DNA from: Ruminococcaceae bacterium UBA7030
GTDB taxonomy: Bacteria; Bacillota; Clostridia; Oscillospirales; Acutalibacteraceae
Reading direction: 5' to 3'
DNA: 15,363 nucleotides
NCBI GenBank assembly: GCA_002494125.1
Contig: DLBD01000032.1
Span: 1 to 15,363 of the forward strand
Position 1 is the stretch's first letter. Every line of letters starts with the position of its first letter. The translations under genes and the position numbers were made by a program. Below, one piece after another: positions 8,114 through 15,084 of the stretch. A model generated the notes under the pieces. It was not told the origin of the DNA, did no database searches, and saw only the letters and a program-made list of their open reading frames with translations.

Positions 8114-9505
8114 TTATGCGTTTGCTATTTCTTTTTCCGTCTCTTTCTCTGTATCAATGTTGTCACGGTATTCATCTTCAAGCACTTCTTCTACAGAATC
8201 CGGCGTTTTTTGAGCCTCGTCGAAGGCTATTCTGTGCGTCGCTTCCATAAATCCAAAAAGCATAAAGAAGGTCATTAATTCCTTTGGTGACTGAAGAGTA
8301 TGCTCAAATAATGACATTGCAAGAAAACCGATTAATGAGGAAATATATAATACTGTGTACTGTGTGTAAATCTTTTTCGGGTGCTTTGATAATTCATAAA
8401 GCATCTTAACTGCAATTATAAATATATATGCGAATATTGCCAGACCGAATAATCCTCCTTCGAGCAAAAGCTCAAGGAAAAGGTTATGCGCATGCGTTCT
8501 GTCTATTAAGTATGTATCCCGTAAAAGAGTATGTATGTTTTCCGTTCCCGAACCAAGACCAATAAAAACAGTTTTAACATCATCCATAAAGATATTGTAG
8601 CAGCTGTGCCAGACATCAAACCTGTTTGTGTTAGACGAAAGAAAGTCAGTTGATGAATTTTTGTATCTTACAACAAGTCCGACAGGCACAGCGACAGATA
8701 GAAGCACAACAAATGGAAGCGCTTTTCTGAAAAGCTCTCTGTTTCTTGTAAGGCTGAAAAGGAATATAATAATTCCTAAAGCAGCCGCAATATAAGCACC
8801 TCTTGAAGTTGTCGCTATAATTCCTGCAAGTGAAAAAAACCAGCATACGCGACTTAGCTTTCTGTTTCTTGAATGAACAAAAAAGGTTGATCCAAAAGCA
8901 CAAAACGGGCTTGTAATAACAAGAAATGTTGCAAGAATCAGCGGATTGTCAAAGGTAGAGGACGCACGCGAAGCATATCTTTTGTGAACGACCTCAAACG
9001 GTAGTGCGTCAAAAAATTTACCGTTAATATTATAATAAAACGGATTTGGAAACCTGTGTTCTATATCTCCGGTTCTCAGAGATATGGCAAAGGATATCAT
9101 TTCAATAACCGCGATAAGCCCAATTATACCGGATGATATGTTAATAAAGGTGATTGCTTTTTTGAGCTTTTCATTACTGTTAACAGTGTTAGCAAGAAAT
9201 ACATACATAAGAAAACAGCCCATCCAAAGCATTCCTACAAGTGATGAAAATATGTGAGTTTTGCTCCATATACCTGATGCAACCATATAAATGGTATACA
9301 TAAACATAAACTTGCCGACGTCACCAAGTAGCGCTTTGTTTTTTATATTAGACCAGTACTTTTTGAAAATAATAAAACCGGCAAACAAAACAAAGGGGCT
9401 TAAGTATTCAGGCAAAACAGGGAACGCTAAAAGCATAAATACAAGCCAGCACCAGGCAGGATTTTTGCGGTACTGCTCCCTGAATAAATTAAACTTTTCT
9501 TTCAT
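8114..9505 (-). CDS. O-antigen ligase/polymerase-like (Wzy_C) membrane protein
   Basis: A 463-residue polytopic membrane protein with about ten to eleven hydrophobic segments, first at about 17-45 and last ending near 420, then an acidic cytoplasmic tail of about 35 residues. The Wzy_C hallmarks are present: RASSTFDNP (180-188), TTSRGAYIA (232-240), RFDVWHSC (295-302), GLGSGTEN (316-323) and HAHNLFLELLLEGG (338-351). The two arginines and the histidines are those expected for handling an undecaprenyl-linked glycan. In Gram-positives such proteins polymerise capsule or teichuronic-type polymers or attach glycan to an acceptor; which applies here cannot be told. It is monocistronic, with AGGAAA before the ATG at 9505, its own promoter and no glycosyltransferase, flippase or sugar-nucleotide gene nearby. 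Confidence 0.87.
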   Translation of the reverse strand: MKEKFNLFREQYRKNPAWCWLVFMLLAFPVLPEYLSPFVLFAGFIIFKKYWSNIKNKALLGDVGKFMFMYTIYMVASGIWSKTHIFSSLVGMLWMGCFLMYVFLANTVNSNEKLKKAITFINISSGIIGLIAVIEMISFAISLRTGDIEHRFPNPFYYNINGKFFDALPFEVVHKRYASRASSTFDNPLILATFLVITSPFCAFGSTFFVHSRNRKLSRVCWFFSLAGIIATTSRGAYIAAALGIIIFLFSLTRNRELFRKALPFVVLLSVAVPVGLVVRYKNSSTDFLSSNTNRFDVWHSCYNIFMDDVKTVFIGLGSGTENIHTLLRDTYLIDRTHAHNLFLELLLEGGLFGLAIFAYIFIIAVKMLYELSKHPKKIYTQYTVLYISSLIGFLAMSLFEHTLQSPKELMTFFMLFGFMEATHRIAFDEAQKTPDSVEEVLEDEYRDNIDTEKETEKEIANA

Positions 9506-9550
9506 AGTTCTTTCCTCATAGAATTTTACAAATGCCGTAAATCCAAACTA

Positions 9551-9579
9551 ATAATACAACATAACCCATATTTTTGCAA
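9551..9579 (-). promoter_or_regulatory. Predicted promoter of the Wzy_C-type gene
   Basis: Read on the - strand, TTGCAA (9579-9574) and TATTAT (9556-9551) are 17 bases apart, about 46 bases before the ATG at 9505. It lies in the 189-base AT-rich region between divergent genes; nothing else is recognised there apart from the opposing promoter. Confidence 0.5.
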
Positions 9580-9622
9580 GTATTGTTATTTTATAAACAA
9601 ATAATAAAAATAAATAAAAATA

Positions 9623-9651
9623 TTGAAAAGATAAAATTTATATTGTATAAT
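9623..9651 (+). promoter_or_regulatory. Predicted sigma-A promoter of the first foldase gene
   Basis: -35 TTGAAA at 9623-9628, 17-base spacer, consensus -10 TATAAT at 9646-9651. The predicted start near 9658 leaves a leader of about 37 bases before the ATG at 9695, with TTGGAG at 9682-9687 as ribosome site. The near-consensus match suggests vegetative expression. Confidence 0.7.
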
Positions 9652-9694
9652 TGATAAGTATAATTCTATTTATAATAAGAATTGGAGTACTGAT

Positions 9695-11593
9695 ATGGAC
9701 GAAAAAGATTATGAAAATGAGCTTGAAAATATCGAGCCCGAGGTAACGGAATCTGAATCCTCATTGCCTAAAAACGCAACTGAATATGAGGATAACGACA
9801 ACTGGACATTTGACGCGGAGGCAAAAAGCCTAACAGCAGATTTTGACGATTTGTTTGTAGCAGATGATTCGGATAAGGATGCCTCAGAGGTTATTGAAGA
9901 GCTTGAAGAAGAGGAAGAAAAGCATAAGGCTGAAGAAAAAGAAGCCTTGCAAAAGGATAAAATCGTAATCAGCAAAGAACCGCTTAAGTTTATTCCCGGC
10001 GTTATTTTTGTTATTGCGGTTATCGTTGTTTTAAGTTTCTTCGGTTATCGCTATTACAATGTGCCGAATTCAAAGGAGGGTGCTCTTATGAATCCCGGCT
10101 CCGTTGTATTGACTGTTGATGACGTTAAAGTTAGTGCCGGTATGTATAACTATTACTATTCAAGTATAGTAAGTTATTACGAAAGTTATGCCGCTTATGG
10201 TCAGGTGAGTCTTGATACATCACAAAGCTATGACACTCAATATACAACCGATGAAAACGGTAATAAAATCAGCTGGGCAGATTATTTTGAAAAACAGACT
10301 CTTGACCAGATTGAGTATATCACCGTATATTACGGCAAGGCTCTTGAAGAGGGTATAACTCTTACCCAAAAGCAGAAAGATATTGTTGAGGAACAGCTCG
10401 GTACGCTTCAGACTTCAGCAGATGAAGCAGGCAAAACCCTTGATGAATATATCCAGCAGCAGTTTGGAAAGTATGTAAGCACAGAAACCATCAGAGCAAT
10501 GCTTGAGCAGTATTACTACGCTGCTAACTACCGTGGATTATATGCCACAAAGCCGCTTGATGAGGAATACTTAACAACATACGGCAAAGAGCATGAAAAA
10601 GAGTATTATACAACAGATATCAGCTATATCGCTCTTGAAATCGACCAGACTTCTGATGAATCTGTGAATGCTTCCATTGCACAGGCTGAAGATTACGTTT
10701 CGAGAATTACTGATGAGCAGTCAGTGCTTGATCTTGTTCCTGAAGTTTACGGAAGTTTTATTGATCAGGACGCTCAGCAGATTATGGCAAATTCAGATTC
10801 GGTAACTGAGGAAGAGGCTCAGCAGCAGGCTCTTCAGACATATCTTGACTCAACAAAGATTACAGTTTCATATACCGATTCAATGAACTATTTTGATGAG
10901 GATACAACAAACTGGCTCTTTGAAGAGGCAAAGGTAGGAGATACAAATTACTTCGCGAATACTGAAGCAGGTTACATCTATGTAATGCTCAAGACTTCTG
11001 ATGCGTACAGGGATGAGGCAACTGTATATACAATAAGGCATGCTCTTATTGCTCCCGAAACAGAGGAAAGTGCAGATGCTACTGCAACAGGACAGCAGAC
11101 TGAATTTACAGAAGAACAGCTTGCCCAAGCGCAGGAAAAGGCACAGGAGCTTCTCGATAAGTTTATTAGTGACAACGGATCTGAAACCGATTTTGCTCTT
11201 CTTGCCGAGGAATACAGCACTGATCCGGGTTCTACTACAATGAGTGGTCAGAATGATGTTTACGGTGGACTTTATGAAATAACTGAGGACACTAACTTTG
11301 TTGAGAATTTCAAAAACTGGGTTCTTGACCCGTCAAGAAAGACAGGGGATACAGGCATAGTTGAATCAGATTACGGCTATCATATTATGTATTTCATAAA
11401 GAGCGCTCCTTCTTATGAAACTCAACTTATTAAAGACGCAAGAAACGCGAAGCTTAATGAGATGATTGACAATGCCGATATTGATGTAAAGCAAGGCAGA
11501 CTTGACAGAACTGTAGAAGGCTATATGGAATTCAAGAAGGCGAATACAGATACTGCTCAGTCTTCTGCTCAGAATGTGAATCCTGCGCAGTAA
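9695..11593 (+). CDS. Membrane-anchored parvulin-type foldase, acidic tail (PrsA/SurA-like)
   Basis: A 632-residue predicted extracytoplasmic peptidyl-prolyl isomerase/chaperone. The N-terminal 95 residues are strongly acidic (36 D/E against 10 K/R) and should lie in the cytoplasm. One hydrophobic segment at about 99-117 is an uncleaved signal anchor; there is no lipobox, unlike B. subtilis PrsA. A SurA_N-like helical region starts at GMYNYYYSS (149-157) and includes ISWADYFEKQTLDQI (192-206). Residues about 306-435 look like a degenerate parvulin domain. The C-terminal parvulin domain (about 443-569) keeps the paired histidines H449 (IRHALI) and H563 (DYGYHIMYF), but has a low-complexity insert after the first strand and YGGLYE instead of the usual GGdLG. 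First of a tandem paralogue pair. Confidence 0.87.
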   Translation: MDEKDYENELENIEPEVTESESSLPKNATEYEDNDNWTFDAEAKSLTADFDDLFVADDSDKDASEVIEELEEEEEKHKAEEKEALQKDKIVISKEPLKFIPGVIFVIAVIVVLSFFGYRYYNVPNSKEGALMNPGSVVLTVDDVKVSAGMYNYYYSSIVSYYESYAAYGQVSLDTSQSYDTQYTTDENGNKISWADYFEKQTLDQIEYITVYYGKALEEGITLTQKQKDIVEEQLGTLQTSADEAGKTLDEYIQQQFGKYVSTETIRAMLEQYYYAANYRGLYATKPLDEEYLTTYGKEHEKEYYTTDISYIALEIDQTSDESVNASIAQAEDYVSRITDEQSVLDLVPEVYGSFIDQDAQQIMANSDSVTEEEAQQQALQTYLDSTKITVSYTDSMNYFDEDTTNWLFEEAKVGDTNYFANTEAGYIYVMLKTSDAYRDEATVYTIRHALIAPETEESADATATGQQTEFTEEQLAQAQEKAQELLDKFISDNGSETDFALLAEEYSTDPGSTTMSGQNDVYGGLYEITEDTNFVENFKNWVLDPSRKTGDTGIVESDYGYHIMYFIKSAPSYETQLIKDARNAKLNEMIDNADIDVKQGRLDRTVEGYMEFKKANTDTAQSSAQNVNPAQ

Positions 11594-11610
11594 TTAAGGC
11601 AAATTAATAC

Positions 11611-11639
11611 TTGTATTATTTACACTTATAGTGTAAAAT
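11611..11639 (+). promoter_or_regulatory. Possible promoter with embedded dyad before the second foldase gene
   Basis: The 86-base gap between the foldase genes contains TTGTAT (11611-11616), 17 bases, then TAAAAT (11634-11639). Inside it, TTTACACT (11619-11626) and AGTGTAAA (11630-11637) form a perfect inverted repeat with a 3-base centre that overlaps the -10 box. This looks like an operator on an internal promoter. The stem is AT-rich and lacks a following T run in the right place, so a terminator reading is less likely. No experiment supports it. Confidence 0.4.
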
Positions 11640-11679
11640 ACTTTTTGAAATATTTTTACTATAAAAAGGAAGAATAAAA

Positions 11680-13377
11680 ATGGCAAAGAAACAATTAGAT
11701 GAAGATTTGCTTACAGGCGGCAGCATCAAGTCTGAAAAGGACAAGGCTGCTAAGTCAAAGCAAAATAAGACAAAGAAGCGTGTTTCCGTTTCTAAAAACA
11801 CAAAAAAGATTATCACATCAGTTGTATGCTGTGTTGTAATTGTTGCTCTTTTAGTCGCATATGTTGCAACCGGTACAGTAAGAAAAGGTTTTGTATCATA
11901 TCTCGGAATTCCGGCAAAGGTATTCACCTCTGCTACTGTATCTGACGGTGAAAATAAGGCAAGCATCAAAGTAGGCGTTTATAACTTCTACTATGCTTCA
12001 ACTTATAATAATCTCAGAAATCAGCAGGAGCAGGCACAGCAGTATGTTCAGTACGGTATGGATCTTTCACAGCTTGGACTTGATTCTGGTCTTGCTGATG
12101 TTGACTTTGATAAAAAGCTTTCAAAGCAGACTTATGTTGATCCTGAAACCGAAGAAGAAATGACTTGGGAAGAGCATATGCATGACCTTACTCTTGACGC
12201 AATCAAGAACACATATGCTTACTACCTCGAGGCTGTTGAAGCAAACGGCGGCGAGGACCCTGAAATCACAGAGGAACAGCAGACACAGATTGACGATACA
12301 TTAAGCCAGTATCAGGAGCAGGCAGATAAGTATCACTTTACTCTTTCTGCATATATCACTGCTGCAATGGGCAGAGGTGTTACCGAAGAGCTTTTCGTAA
12401 GAGAGCTCACCCGTCAGTTTATAGCTCAGAATTATCAGTCTGACCTTCAGACATCTAATACAGAGGCTGGCTACGACGATGCAAAGATTCAGGAATATCT
12501 TGACGAGCACGAGGATGATTTCATAACAATAGACGCTATGATTTATGAATGTGCTTCTGAGGACGAGGCAGCTGAATTTGCATCAAGACTTGCTTCTGAC
12601 GGCTCAAACTTTGCAGAACTTGCCTCAGAATATGCAACTGAGGATTATGACAAGACTGCTTATCAGGACCCTGCATATTCAACTGTAATAGGTGCTACAA
12701 AAACTCTTATTAAGAACAGAGGTCTTGCTATCGGTGTAGGTACAACCGACGAGGAAACAGGTGAGGAAACTAACGAGGCTCTTGATTATCTTTTCAGCTC
12801 CGACAGACAGGCTGGGGAAATATATCAGTCGAGCACAACGGTTGTCTATCTTTTAGCACCTGCTTCACTTTCTGAAAGACATACTGTAAATGTTCGCCAT
12901 ATTCTTATTCTTCCTGATGAGAGTTCAGAAGCATCACAGCAGACTTCTGCAACAACAGAGCAGTGGGATGCAGCTTATGAAAAGGCACAGTCAATTCTTG
13001 ATGAATGGAAATCCGGTGAAGCAACAGAGGATAGCTTCGCACAGCTTGCACAGGATAATTCAGCTGACGGTTCAGCATCAAGCGGCGGACTTATTGAAAA
13101 TATCTGCACAGGAACAATGGTTGACTCATTCTCAACATGGTGTTTTGACACCTCGCGTCAGGCAGGTGACACTGCAATAGTTCGTTCCGATTACGGCTAT
13201 CACATTATGTACTTCGTATCTGAAAATGATCAGACTGTATATAATTATACAATTACTCAGACTCTTGCGTCTGAGGATACTAATACTCAGATTACAGAAA
13301 TTGAAGATGCTTATACAATTACAGATAACTTCTTCGGTAAGTTCTATAATCAGAAAGATGTTGATTTCAGTAACTAA
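11680..13377 (+). CDS. Membrane-anchored parvulin-type foldase, basic tail (PrsA/SurA-like)
   Basis: A 565-residue paralogue of the preceding protein. Residues 1-43 are lysine-rich (14 K/R against 5 D/E), followed by one hydrophobic segment at about 44-63 acting as a signal anchor; the CC pair at 50-51 has no lipobox context. The SurA_N-like region begins at VGVYNFYYAS (98-107) with MTWEEHMHDLTLDAI (161-175), both matching the first protein. About 282-393 is a degenerate parvulin-like unit (DAMIYE, FAELASEYA, LDYLFSSDRQAGEI, VVYLL). The active-type parvulin at about 400-513 has H407 (VRHILIL), an S/T/Q-rich insert, FAQLAQDNSADGSASSGGL and H508 (DYGYHIMYF). GGAAGA at about 11668 precedes the ATG. 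Likely helps fold exported proteins at the outer membrane face. Confidence 0.88.
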   Translation: MAKKQLDEDLLTGGSIKSEKDKAAKSKQNKTKKRVSVSKNTKKIITSVVCCVVIVALLVAYVATGTVRKGFVSYLGIPAKVFTSATVSDGENKASIKVGVYNFYYASTYNNLRNQQEQAQQYVQYGMDLSQLGLDSGLADVDFDKKLSKQTYVDPETEEEMTWEEHMHDLTLDAIKNTYAYYLEAVEANGGEDPEITEEQQTQIDDTLSQYQEQADKYHFTLSAYITAAMGRGVTEELFVRELTRQFIAQNYQSDLQTSNTEAGYDDAKIQEYLDEHEDDFITIDAMIYECASEDEAAEFASRLASDGSNFAELASEYATEDYDKTAYQDPAYSTVIGATKTLIKNRGLAIGVGTTDEETGEETNEALDYLFSSDRQAGEIYQSSTTVVYLLAPASLSERHTVNVRHILILPDESSEASQQTSATTEQWDAAYEKAQSILDEWKSGEATEDSFAQLAQDNSADGSASSGGLIENICTGTMVDSFSTWCFDTSRQAGDTAIVRSDYGYHIMYFVSENDQTVYNYTITQTLASEDTNTQITEIEDAYTITDNFFGKFYNQKDVDFSN

Positions 13378-13385
13378 TTAATAAT

Positions 13386-13405
13386 GGGAGGGGATTACCC
13401 CTCCC
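13386..13405 (+). terminator. GC-rich hairpin without a T run
   Basis: GGGAGGGG (13386-13393), loop ATTA, CCCCTCCC (13398-13405): eight GC-rich pairs with a tetraloop, 8 bases after the foldase stop. What follows (GAATACTATATTCAC) is not T-rich, so as an intrinsic terminator it is weak. It could protect the foldase mRNA 3' end or lower, without abolishing, transcription into the next two genes, for which no clear separate promoter is seen. Confidence 0.45.
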
Positions 13406-13435
13406 GAATACTATATTCACTTTGAAAGGGATTTT

Positions 13436-13657
13436 ATGTCAGACAAAACGGATATTCAGAAACTTACGGATGAAATATCAAGACTTGCCGCTGCACTTGA
13501 GGACGTCAATTTTGAATGTCAGCGGCTCGAAATAATTAATTCAAATCTTGATTTTCAGCTTAAGTCAGTAAATCGTGAATTAAAACAGAATATTGCCGTG
13601 CTTGAATCCCTTGAGGAAGAGAATAAACGCTTAAAAGAGCAGCTTGGTAAAAGATAA
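13436..13657 (+). CDS. Small leucine-zipper coiled-coil protein, function unknown
   Basis: A 73-residue protein predicted to be one continuous coiled coil. Heptad positions are unbroken: d-type residues L10, L17, V24, L31, L38, V45, N52, L59, L66 and a-type residues I7, I14, L21, C28, N35, L42, L49, L56, N63, L70. Buried asparagines in the core often favour parallel dimers. There is no membrane segment, signal or second domain, and it lacks the beta-strand head of ZapA. GAAAGG at about 13423 precedes the ATG at 13436. Its TAA shares a base with the ATG of the fumarase-beta-like gene (TAATG), so the two are co-translated and may act together. I do not recognise a named family. Confidence 0.8.
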   Translation: MSDKTDIQKLTDEISRLAAALEDVNFECQRLEIINSNLDFQLKSVNRELKQNIAVLESLEEENKRLKEQLGKR

Positions 13658-14184
13658 TGGAATATGTATTAAATACATCACAGTTAAGAGAATATGCACC
13701 AAAACTAATGGCAGGGGACAGGGTAGTGCTCTCAGGCACCGTTTATACCTCGCGTGATGCCGCGCATAAAAGAATAGTTAACGCTATTGAAAACGGCGAA
13801 AAGCTTCCTTATGATTTAACCGATGCGGTTGTTTATTATGCGGGTCCTACTCCTGCACCCGAAGGCCTTGCAATCGGCTCTTGCGGTCCGACAACTTCAA
13901 GCAGAATGGACGTTTTTGCCCCTCTTCTTCTTGACAAAGGACTTGTTGCAATGGTCGGTAAGGGCGAAAGAAACCGTGAGGTCTGCGACGCTATTATAAG
14001 AAATAAGGCTGTCTATTTGTGTGCTATCGGCGGAGCAGGTGCTCTCGCTTCAAAATGTATAAAAAAGTGCGAGGTTATTGCCTATGAAGACCTCGGCTGC
14101 GAGTCTGTAAAAAGACTTGTGTTTGACAGCTTCCCGCTTACAGTTGCAATTGACTGCTCAGGCGGAAATATTTTTGAAAGATAA
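13657..14184 (+). CDS. Class I fumarase/tartrate dehydratase beta-subunit-type protein
   Basis: A 175-residue protein matching the C-terminal (Fumarase_C) domain of Fe-S hydro-lyases. Recognisable segments are GDRVVLSGTVYTSRDAAHKR (about 20-39), YYAGPTPAPEG (60-70), IGSCGPTTSSRMD (73-85), MVGKGERN (99-106), IGGAGALASKCI (123-134) and AYEDLGCESVKRL (141-153). In two-subunit fumarases and L-tartrate dehydratases this subunit completes the substrate site while the roughly 280-residue alpha subunit holds the 4Fe-4S cluster. The alpha gene usually lies immediately upstream; here that place is taken by a coiled-coil gene, so the partner must be elsewhere or the protein acts differently. Substrate (fumarate, tartrate or another hydroxy acid) cannot be decided. 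Start overlaps the previous stop. Confidence 0.9.
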   Translation: MEYVLNTSQLREYAPKLMAGDRVVLSGTVYTSRDAAHKRIVNAIENGEKLPYDLTDAVVYYAGPTPAPEGLAIGSCGPTTSSRMDVFAPLLLDKGLVAMVGKGERNREVCDAIIRNKAVYLCAIGGAGALASKCIKKCEVIAYEDLGCESVKRLVFDSFPLTVAIDCSGGNIFER

Positions 14185-14223
14185 ACGACTTATTAAGGAT
14201 TATCCTTAATAAGTCGTTTTTTT
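14183..14223. terminator. Long palindromic terminator between convergent genes
   Basis: AAACGACTTATTAAGGAT (14183-14200) is the exact reverse complement of 14202-14219, around a single central T; the folded hairpin would open a few central pairs as loop. Seven T (14217-14223) run through the 3' arm and beyond. It begins inside the fumarase-beta-like stop codon and ends at the sigK stop on the other strand, so it probably ends both transcripts. Confidence 0.9.
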
Positions 14224-14905
14224 ATTCTACTTGATTTTTTATTCTTTCAAGCACCTTTTTTTCTATCCTTGAAACATAGCTTCTGCTTATATTAAGCTTC
14301 TGTGCAACCTCTCTTTGGGTAAGAGGCTTTTTATTATTCAAACCGTATCTTAAAATTAGTATTTCTTTTTCTCTTTCATCTTCAAGGTTTTTAATAATTT
14401 GTGAGACCTTTTCCCACCTTATCTTTTTTTCTAAATCCTCCTCCATATCAATGTCGCTGCTTATAGTGTCCTCAATAGTAAGCGGGTTGCCGTCTTTATC
14501 GACCTCAAGCGTATCGTTAATCGACACATCTCCTGCGCTTTTTTTCTGTGAACGAAAATACATAAGTATCTCATTTTCAATACATCTTGACGCGTATGTT
14601 GCAAGCCGTGTTCCTTTTGTTGGCTTAAATGAATCTATTGCCTTGATTAACCCGATTGTACCGATACTTATTAAATCATCTGTATCGTTTGTTTTTGAAT
14701 AGTATTTTTTTACGATATGGCTTACAAGTCTGAGGTTCCTTTCAATAAGAACACCTCTTGCATTTTTATCACCTTGCATCATTTTTTCAAGGTATTCCTT
14801 CTCCTTTGCCGGTGAAAGCGGTTTAGGGAATGAAGATGTGTTTTGTATGTGTAAGATGAAATAAAGAATATTGGCGCTTAAAAATGTAATAATTGCCGAA
14901 AGCAT
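14222..14905 (-). CDS. sigK: RNA polymerase sigma-K, late mother-cell sporulation factor (pro-form)
   Basis: A 227-residue sigma-70-family factor directing late mother-cell genes of sporulation. A hydrophobic N-terminus (1-20) followed by SSFPKPLS (24-31) matches the pro-sequence and mature start of pro-sigma-K. Region 2 has NLRLVSHIVKK (57-67), DLISIGTIGLIKAIDSF (77-93) and LATYASRCIENEILMYFRS (101-119); region 4.2 has LTQREVAQKLNISRSYVSRI (195-214). HIVKK and SRSYVSRIEKK fit sigma-K better than sigma-E. ATG at 14905 follows GGAGGGG (14917-14911); an in-frame TTG at 14956 would add 17 residues but has no good ribosome site. The reading frame is uninterrupted, so no skin-type element splits it here. 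Convergent with the fumarase-beta-like gene, divergent from uvrB. Confidence 0.93.
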   Translation of the reverse strand: MLSAIITFLSANILYFILHIQNTSSFPKPLSPAKEKEYLEKMMQGDKNARGVLIERNLRLVSHIVKKYYSKTNDTDDLISIGTIGLIKAIDSFKPTKGTRLATYASRCIENEILMYFRSQKKSAGDVSINDTLEVDKDGNPLTIEDTISSDIDMEEDLEKKIRWEKVSQIIKNLEDEREKEILILRYGLNNKKPLTQREVAQKLNISRSYVSRIEKKVLERIKNQVE

Positions 14906-14974
14906 AAAATCCCCTCCGAATAATCTTATGCCTTTTCCTGTATGTCCTATTAACAAAACAATGTTTAGAACAAA

Positions 14975-15001
14975 TTTTCTATTTTTCTATTATTTTCTAT
15001 T
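14975..15001. repeat. Three short TTTTCTATT direct repeats
   Basis: The nonamer TTTTCTATT occurs at 14975-14983, 14983-14991 and 14993-15001 in the AT-rich gap between sigK and uvrB. It lies just upstream of, and touches, the uvrB -35 box. It may be simple-sequence drift; no function is assigned. Confidence 0.6.
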
Positions 15002-15028
15002 GCATTTATCATTATAGTATTATATAAT
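15000..15028 (+). promoter_or_regulatory. Predicted sigma-A promoter of uvrB
   Basis: -35 TTGCAT at 15000-15005, a 17-base spacer and consensus -10 TATAAT at 15023-15028. The leader to the ATG at 15085 would be about 50 bases. No convincing LexA-type box was seen by eye in the leader. Confidence 0.65.
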
Positions 15029-15084
15029 ATTCTAAATACGGAAATTTCTAAAAAGTTTTTATAACAAGGTAGATAAAAAGATTT

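Noticed and set aside
11821..11840. Lipobox at the CC pair in the second foldase, making it a PrsA-type lipoprotein
   Set aside because: Residues before the cysteines are V-V, not the small residue needed at -1, and the cysteines fall in the middle of the hydrophobic segment.
13436..13657. ZapA-like cell-division protein
   Set aside because: The beta-strand N-terminal head of ZapA is absent; the entire protein is heptad repeat.
14906..14956. Longer sigK starting at TTG 14956
   Set aside because: The extra 17 residues have no counterpart in sigma-K pro-sequences and there is no good ribosome site; the ATG at 14905 has GGAGGGG at ideal spacing.
14906..15060. Sigma-E-type promoter upstream of sigK on the - strand
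   Set aside because: The region is so AT-rich that several ATA/CATA-like combinations can be forced; none matched both boxes at proper spacing convincingly.
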